A stretch of 9,105 nucleotides of DNA from Gammaproteobacteria bacterium (GTDB lineage Bacteria; Pseudomonadota; Gammaproteobacteria; GRL18), in assembly GCA_030632625.1 (NCBI GenBank), contig DAOVUK010000088.1, forward strand, positions 1 through 9,105. Reading direction: 5' to 3'. Of the stretch, positions 5,213-9,105 are shown one piece after another. The notes beneath the pieces were generated by a model. It made no database searches. It was not told the origin of the DNA and saw only the letters and a program-made list of their open reading frames with translations. The position numbers were made by a program, and so were the translations under genes. Each line of letters begins with the position of its first letter. Positions within the stretch are counted from its first letter, which is position 1.

Positions 5213-7156
5213 TTAAACTGGTTTTATCGATTCTTTGTGTATTTCCGCGGCAAAGGCATTCACTATCATTTGCACTTTGGGATCAGAGTAAATGGATTCC
5301 TCCGCTTGCTGCTGCAACACCTCGGCATCATGAATTTCGCGACGCCTTGGAGTATTTAATTGTTTTTCTGCTCGTACCTGGCATTCTTTAATATCCACTT
5401 TGACAGTACACCCAAGCAGATCCTCCAGGTTATTAATTAAACGCGTTGTTATTTTATCACTGAGTAAATGTTTATGCACCGAATCCAATAATAATTCAAA
5501 AAATTGATCACTATTTTGTTGTGTTTTACTCGCCAGAACAGTTTTTTTTACCAGAGCACAGTGTTTAGCTAATTGTTGTTCCAGACCATTCAATTCTGAA
5601 CGATTAATGAGATCATGCCAATAGTCAGCCAGCTCATTACTCTCCTGTTCATTACAGGGAATTTTGTCCTGAATATCAGCCTTAAATAATGGCACGACAT
5701 CAGCTAACGGCTGTTCATTTTTAACGATGGCTTCTTTGTTTGTTATGTGAGCCGCTGTATCAAAGGATGGAAGATTTGATGGTTCACTGAAATTTTCCTG
5801 TCCATAGGCATCGACTGGCGGCAGATCATAGTCTACCTGATTCGAGTTAACATCACTTAAGTTATTCTCAAATGAGTTGTCAGGACTGGCATTCTTTTTT
5901 TGCAAAGTAGTATAACTATCGCCCTGATTATTACTTAACTTAGAATTTGTGGGCTCTGAGAGTGTTTCTGCTGTTTTTTTTTCTGTTAATTCACTATTCT
6001 GCTGACTATTTGTGACATTTTGAGCTTTCTCCTGAGTAACAGTCTGAACAGTTTGTCTGCGGCCATCACCCGCAGCAGGCTTGAAAGCCAGCATACGCAA
6101 TAAAATCATTTCAAAGCCACCCTGTGGCTGAGGTGAATAAGGTAAATCTTTTCGGCCATTTAATGCAATTTGATAGTACAGCTGGATGTCTTCAGGAGAA
6201 ATATGCTGTGCGATTTTTTCTACAGCCGGTTTGTCACCCAGACTATCATCAACGGCATCAGGTACCATCTGACAAAGTGCTATTCGCTGCAAGGTACTGA
6301 TAAGTTCTGCCAGAATGGTATTAACATCAATACCCTGTGCGGTTAATAGTCGACTTTGTTCAATAAGAAATCGACCGTCTTCATCAGCAAGCGCCGTCAG
6401 TAATTCAAAAATACGATCTTTTTGTACACTGCCGAGCATGGCTTCAATATCAGCCAGATTTGGTTTTCCGTCACTATAAGCAATAGACTGATCAAGTAAA
6501 CTGAGTGCATCACGCATGGAGCCATCAGCGGCAACAGCCAGAGGTTTTAAGACATTGTCTTCAAAAGGAATATTTTCAGCATTGAGGATCAGATGCAATT
6601 GTTGTTCAATCTGCTCTATGGTCAGACTCTTAAGATTGAACTGCAGGCAACGTGATAATATCGTCACCGGTAATTTCTGCGGATCAGTTGTAGCTAATAA
6701 AAATTTAACATGCGGAGGTGGTTCTTCTAAAGTCTTTAACAAGGCGTTAAAGCTGTGTCCCGACAGCATATGAACTTCATCAATCAGATAGATTTTGAAT
6801 CGCCCGCGAGTGGGTGCATACTGGACATTGTCCAGAAGTTCTCTGGTGTCTTCTACTTTGGTACGTGAGGCAGCATCGACTTCAATTAAATCAACAAAAC
6901 GTCCCTGATCAATTTCCTGACAGGCAGCACATTCACCGCAGGGTGATGCACTTATCCCCTGTTCACAATTAAGTGCCTTGGCCAGTACTCTGGCAACCGT
7001 TGTTTTACCCACACCACGTGTACCGGTAAAGAGATAGGCATGATGAAGACGGCCACTCTGCAGGGCATTACTCAGTGCCTTCAGGACATGTTCCTGCCCC
7101 ATCATAGTGGTAAAAGTTTTTGGACGGTATTTGCGAGCCAGAACCTGGTATTTCAT
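5213..7156 (-). CDS. dnaX: DNA polymerase III clamp loader subunits tau and gamma (DnaX)
   Basis: A 647-residue protein, the length of a full tau. AAA+ core: LARKYRPKTF start, Walker A GTRGVGKT (45-52), zinc-binding cysteines Cys64/73/76/79, Walker B LIDEVH (124-129), sensor TTD (156-158) and the SRC arginine-finger motif (168-170). The collar domain follows to about 358 (GGFEMILLRMLAF). A Ser/Asn/Gln-rich linker (about 361-505) leads to the C-terminal tau region that contacts the polymerase alpha subunit and DnaB helicase, with the conserved end TPRRREIHDAEVLQQQAEES. In the linker, an A AAA AAG heptamer at codons 419-421 should shift some ribosomes by -1 and give a 425-residue gamma. The start is supported by AGGG five bases upstream of ATG. 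A MITE-like element lies directly upstream of that ribosome binding site. The product loads the beta sliding clamp in the replisome. Confidence 0.97.
   Translation of the reverse strand: MKYQVLARKYRPKTFTTMMGQEHVLKALSNALQSGRLHHAYLFTGTRGVGKTTVARVLAKALNCEQGISASPCGECAACQEIDQGRFVDLIEVDAASRTKVEDTRELLDNVQYAPTRGRFKIYLIDEVHMLSGHSFNALLKTLEEPPPHVKFLLATTDPQKLPVTILSRCLQFNLKSLTIEQIEQQLHLILNAENIPFEDNVLKPLAVAADGSMRDALSLLDQSIAYSDGKPNLADIEAMLGSVQKDRIFELLTALADEDGRFLIEQSRLLTAQGIDVNTILAELISTLQRIALCQMVPDAVDDSLGDKPAVEKIAQHISPEDIQLYYQIALNGRKDLPYSPQPQGGFEMILLRMLAFKPAAGDGRRQTVQTVTQEKAQNVTNSQQNSELTEKKTAETLSEPTNSKLSNNQGDSYTTLQKKNASPDNSFENNLSDVNSNQVDYDLPPVDAYGQENFSEPSNLPSFDTAAHITNKEAIVKNEQPLADVVPLFKADIQDKIPCNEQESNELADYWHDLINRSELNGLEQQLAKHCALVKKTVLASKTQQNSDQFFELLLDSVHKHLLSDKITTRLINNLEDLLGCTVKVDIKECQVRAEKQLNTPRRREIHDAEVLQQQAEESIYSDPKVQMIVNAFAAEIHKESIKPV
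5880..5901 (-). promoter_or_regulatory. dnaX: Programmed -1 frameshift site of dnaX (A AAA AAG) producing gamma
   Basis: On the minus strand, codons 419-421 read CAA AAA AAG, so the heptamer A AAA AAG (5900-5894) is in the exact phase needed for double-tRNA slippage. In the -1 frame the next codons are GAA TGC CAG TCC followed by TGA (5882-5880), giving a 425-residue product. E. coli uses the same heptamer and ends gamma at 431 residues. A weak downstream stem is possible (CCTGA with TCAGG, plus three outer pairs). An AGGG Shine-Dalgarno-like stretch lies upstream, but further away than in E. coli. Confidence 0.8.
5940..5983 (-). promoter_or_regulatory. dnaX: Second slippery tract in dnaX: nine adenines
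   Basis: Codons 392-395 read GAA AAA AAA ACA, a run of nine A (5982-5974) that includes the in-phase heptamer A AAA AAA. A -1 shift here would reach TAA (5942-5940) after eleven codons, giving about 405 residues. Such a run may also cause transcriptional slippage, as known for Thermus thermophilus dnaX. Whether it is used is unknown. Confidence 0.5.
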
Positions 7157-7173
7157 AAAAGCCCTAGATTAAA

Positions 7174-7313
7174 GTAACTATTCAGCGTGTTTAGATTTTG
7201 CTTCAGAACAAGGCATTTTTGCACGGAAAATGTGAGCATATAGAAATATGTGACCATTTGAGTACGAAAATAACGCCGTTATGGAGTAAAAGATGAATAT
7301 GCTGAGTAGTTAC
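7174..7313. mobile_element. MITE-like palindromic element, family B (140 bp), in the dnaX leader
   Basis: The terminal inverted repeats are GTAACTATTCAGC (7174-7186) and GCTGAGTAGTTAC (7301-7313), matching at 12 of 13 positions. The inner sequence remains an imperfect palindrome to a centre near 7244 (CATATAGAAATATG). The seven bases GATTAAA stand directly outside both ends (7167-7173 and 7314-7320), a perfect target-site duplication that defines the borders. No protein is encoded. It sits between a TATAAT box (7346-7341) and the dnaX Shine-Dalgarno (7165-7162), so it is probably transcribed as part of the dnaX 5' leader. It is unrelated in sequence to the 2371-2530 element. Confidence 0.85.
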
Positions 7314-7340
7314 GATTAAATAATAATTTTATCGAGGCTA

Positions 7341-7346
7341 ATTATA
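7341..7346 (-). promoter_or_regulatory. Candidate -10 box of the dnaX promoter
   Basis: A perfect TATAAT on the minus strand. The sequence 17 bases upstream (TGGAGC) is a poor -35. It lies just upstream of the MITE-like element. Before that insertion it would have started transcription about 25-30 bases from the dnaX ATG; now the leader would be about 178 bases. Readthrough from ffs could also feed dnaX. Confidence 0.42.
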
Positions 7347-7455
7347 CATTAATTTATGATACTGCTCCAGATGATCACTGAAGAGCATGAATGATTTTCT
7401 CGGGATATTTCTGGTGGAAAACAGGTGTGGGAATTAGAGGTAATTATATAACAAG

Positions 7456-7486
7456 TGAAGACTCTCAGATTAGAGTTGAAGACTCT
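7456..7486 (-). terminator. Candidate terminator hairpin after ffs, within a 10-bp direct repeat
   Basis: On the minus strand, just after the ffs closing stem, ACTCT and AGAGT (7476-7472 and 7465-7461) form a five-pair hairpin with a six-base loop, followed by a moderately T-rich CTTCACTTGTTATAT. The ten bases TGAAGACTCT occur twice, at 7456-7465 and 7477-7486, 21 bases apart. The stem is weak for an intrinsic terminator. Confidence 0.35.
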
Positions 7487-7583
7487 GCCAGCCACACCCC
7501 GGCACATGAGTCGACCGCTACAGTTGCTTCCTTCCGGATCTGGCTGGGTTAACGGTCTATCATTGCGAGGGGACCGGCAGAGA
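7483..7583 (-). ncRNA. ffs: 4.5S signal recognition particle RNA (small bacterial SRP RNA)
   Basis: The minus strand holds the SRP RNA hallmark CCGGAAGGAAGCA (7537-7525), with the GGAA tetraloop and the asymmetric/symmetric loops that bind the Ffh M domain, followed by the conserved GTGCCGGG and TGGCTGGCAGAG. The closing stem pairs CTCTGCC (7582-7576) with GGCAGAG (7489-7483), giving about 100 nucleotides, close to the 114 of E. coli and of the same Alu-less type. With Ffh it targets nascent membrane proteins to FtsY and SecYEG. The exact ends are estimated from the stem and the promoter spacing. A position upstream of dnaX is familiar from Pseudomonas-type gammaproteobacteria. Confidence 0.95.
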
Positions 7584-7589
7584 GCGGGC

Positions 7590-7595
7590 ATTATA
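7590..7595 (-). promoter_or_regulatory. ffs promoter -10 box with GC-rich discriminator
   Basis: A perfect TATAAT on the minus strand is followed by GCCCGC, then the predicted RNA 5' end about seven bases on. A GC-rich discriminator is typical of stable-RNA promoters under stringent control. No convincing -35 is seen at 16-18 bases (AGCATC at 17). Confidence 0.65.
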
Positions 7596-7634
7596 CACTG
7601 AACTTTGAATATGATGCTACTGATTTTTCCGGAT

Positions 7635-7988
7635 TTAATGAAAACGCCAGGGTCTGGAGGGTGATGAATCAGTCTGGTAAACCCGAATACCATCCGTTTT
7701 ATCTGACTTTTTTTCCAGCTCCAGTAGTTCAAAAAGATCTTCAATCTGTCGTCTGAAGGCTTCTTCTTCCTGACTGGCTGGTAAACGATCGGTATTTTGA
7801 TGATTTATCTGGATTTTTTCGCCGCCAACATAAGCTGTGATTTCAGCTTCATCAGCATCATGTGCACGGCCTTCAGAATGCCCCTTAAAAAAATCATCCG
7901 GCAGGGAAATTTCAGATTGTATTGGTACTAATTCGCTTTCTTCCTGAAAATCCCATTCATCTGCATTAAAATCTATTTTTTGTCCCAT
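7635..7988 (-). CDS. Small acidic protein of unknown function
   Basis: A 117-residue protein I do not recognise. It is strongly acidic, with Asp/Glu throughout and clusters such as DEWDFQEESE (10-19) and DADEAE (44-49). It lacks a signal peptide, membrane segment and cysteines. A short helical, possibly coiled-coil stretch is likely at about 72-95 (EEEAFRRQIEDLFELLELEKK); the ends look disordered. The gene is credible because AAGGTG lies six bases before ATG, its codon use resembles its neighbours, and it ends just before the ffs promoter region in the same direction. It is divergent from the AsmA-like gene, with 186 bases between them. No function is inferred. Confidence 0.75.
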   Translation of the reverse strand: MGQKIDFNADEWDFQEESELVPIQSEISLPDDFFKGHSEGRAHDADEAEITAYVGGEKIQINHQNTDRLPASQEEEAFRRQIEDLFELLELEKKSDKTDGIRVYQTDSSPSRPWRFH

Positions 7989-8087
7989 TGAACACCTTAG
8001 AAACTATGTTAATATTTATCTATATTCTCACATAAGAAACGCTATAACTCAAGTTCGTATGCATAACTGCAATACCGCAATTGTAAG

Positions 8088-8115
8088 ATAGGAAAAAATA
8101 TAAGAAGATTCCTAT
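8088..8115. repeat. Inverted repeat ATAGGAA-N14-TTCCTAT in the divergent intergenic region
   Basis: Perfect seven-base arms (8088-8094 and 8109-8115) with an A-rich 14-base spacer, lying between the two divergent genes. It could be a regulator binding site or a chance match in AT-rich sequence. Confidence 0.3.
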
Positions 8116-8174
8116 ATTAAGAAGTCTTAAATTGACTTATTATGTCATTATATACTGCAAATAATGGATTTATT

Positions 8175-9105
8175 ATGCTTAAAAAGAGAGTGTTGCTTCG
8201 TTATTTTCTGCTAACAATCGGATTATTACCATTTTTCATTATGGCAATCCTCTTTGTTCCCGGCATACAAAAATATCTTGTGGAGAATCACCTCAATCAC
8301 TGGATTGCAGATGCCAGTGTTGACGCCATTCATTTAAGCCCCTTTTCGATAAAAATTGACAACCTTAAGTTTAAATATGAGGCCTATGATATTCATATCA
8401 GCCATCTTGATAGTGAGATATCACCATTCAGTTTATTAAGTCAGCGTATAAAAATTGATGAATTGAAACTTGATCATATTCAGATCAATGATTCCTCCAT
8501 ACCCACTGAAAACAAAGATACTTCCAGTCCGTTGTTTTATGGATTATTCCCCTATTTTAATACTGGTTTTATCTATGACATCGGTTTACTGGATATTCAC
8601 GCTGAATACCATTCATCTGCTACGGGTAAAATCCAGCTTTCTGTCTCTGGCCGGGCAATTAATGAGAATACCGATAATCCTTTAATGTTAAGTATTATTG
8701 CCAATGAGCTTCAGGACATTCCAGATATTCAAGGCGTCTCACTTGATTCCTCAATCACGCTAAAGCAGCATAAGGATACTCCGGTTAATGCTCAACAATC
8801 TCATTTTAATCTGCTATTAACCGGTACCGATGGTACTGAACAGTCTATATCAGCACAACTGGCAATGAAGCAATTACCCAAGCCGGAAAAATGGGCAAAT
8901 TTTCCCTTTGATAAACGTCAGACACATTACCTGAAAGAACCCCTGCATCCTGAAAATATTGAACTGCAAGTCGTTCATACCAATCAAAACAAGCAAGTGT
9001 TAGCCGATATTTATTACAAGGGTCAATATGATGGTAATGAAGGCATTCTTTCCGGTGAAATTAAACTACTGACCGATAAAGAATTTACCGGCTTATTTAA
9101 ATCAC
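8175..9105 (+). CDS. AsmA/DUF748-like inner-membrane-anchored protein, N-terminal part
   Basis: An open frame of 310 residues that continues past the window edge, so the C-terminus is missing. A short basic N-terminus (MLKKRVLLR) is followed by one membrane segment (about 9-29), placing the rest in the periplasm. Residues about 45-105 show the alternating strand pattern of AsmA/DUF748 proteins (IHLSPFSIKIDNLKF, HLDSEISPFSLLSQRIKIDELKLDHIQI). Further beta-rich repeats follow. Large AsmA-like and TamB-like proteins are implicated in outer-membrane homeostasis and lipid transport between membranes; the role of this member is inference. The start ATG at 8175 is favoured by the signal-anchor; an ATG at 8164 is out of frame. 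The ribosome binding site is weak (GGA nine bases upstream). TTGACT and TATACT precede it, but with only 13 bases between them. Confidence 0.82.
   Translation, partial: MLKKRVLLRYFLLTIGLLPFFIMAILFVPGIQKYLVENHLNHWIADASVDAIHLSPFSIKIDNLKFKYEAYDIHISHLDSEISPFSLLSQRIKIDELKLDHIQINDSSIPTENKDTSSPLFYGLFPYFNTGFIYDIGLLDIHAEYHSSATGKIQLSVSGRAINENTDNPLMLSIIANELQDIPDIQGVSLDSSITLKQHKDTPVNAQQSHFNLLLTGTDGTEQSISAQLAMKQLPKPEKWANFPFDKRQTHYLKEPLHPENIELQVVHTNQNKQVLADIYYKGQYDGNEGILSGEIKLLTDKEFTGLFKS

Noticed and set aside
6516..6773. 85-codon open frame antisense to dnaX
   Set aside because: Shadow of the conserved AAA+ region of dnaX.
7349..7744. A 131-codon open frame on the minus strand
   Set aside because: It runs straight through the 4.5S RNA gene and overlaps the 3' part of the acidic-protein gene in another frame; no family resemblance.
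8132..8156. TTGACT and TATACT as promoter of the AsmA-like gene
   Set aside because: The spacing is only 13 bases, too short for a normal sigma-70 promoter.
8470..8685. 71-codon open frame in the AsmA-like region
   Set aside because: It is in another frame of the 310-codon AsmA-like gene, which has a membrane anchor and the family strand pattern.

Overview
The window looks like part of a chromosome from an AT-rich gammaproteobacterium. The main anchor is the block dnaX - ybaB/ebfC - recR with a 4.5S SRP RNA gene (ffs) just upstream, all on the minus strand; this order is familiar from Pseudomonas-type gammaproteobacteria. The genus cannot be named from the sequence alone.

Layout. (1) 8-621, minus: a two-gene RHH antitoxin / ParE-RelE-like toxin module with its own promoter and a palindrome over the predicted start of transcription. 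(2) 622-1344: about 720 bases without a gene, very AT-rich, holding several inverted repeats and a near-consensus promoter for the next gene. (3) 1345-2208, plus: an exported protein with two rhodanese domains, the second lacking its cysteine. (4) 2371-2530: a palindromic MITE-like element ending about 40 bases before the next gene. (5) 2570-4108, plus: an HDOD signalling protein with a C-terminal GAF-like domain that carries an in-frame 18-bp tandem repeat. (6) 7156-4124, minus: dnaX, ybaB/ebfC and recR, convergent with the HDOD gene. (7) 7174-7313: a second, unrelated palindromic MITE-like element with a perfect 7-bp target duplication, lying between a -10 box and the dnaX ribosome binding site. 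(8) 7583-7483, minus: ffs. (9) 7988-7635, minus: a small acidic protein of unknown function. (10) 8175 to the window end, plus: the N-terminal 310 residues of an AsmA/DUF748-like membrane-anchored protein, cut by the edge.

How the genes work together. DnaX (clamp loader), YbaB/EbfC (nucleoid-associated) and RecR (recombination mediator) form the usual replication/repair group. dnaX contains a textbook A AAA AAG heptamer in the correct phase, followed in the -1 frame by a stop after four codons. It should therefore make a 425-residue gamma form as well as the 647-residue tau form, much as in E. coli. A second slippery tract (nine A) lies 27 codons earlier.

The most notable non-coding signals are the two different MITE-like palindromes, each placed close to the 5' end of a gene. 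The dnaX one probably became a structured 5' leader. No CRISPR array, tRNA, phage gene or complete transposase gene was seen, and I found no clear undescribed multi-gene system.
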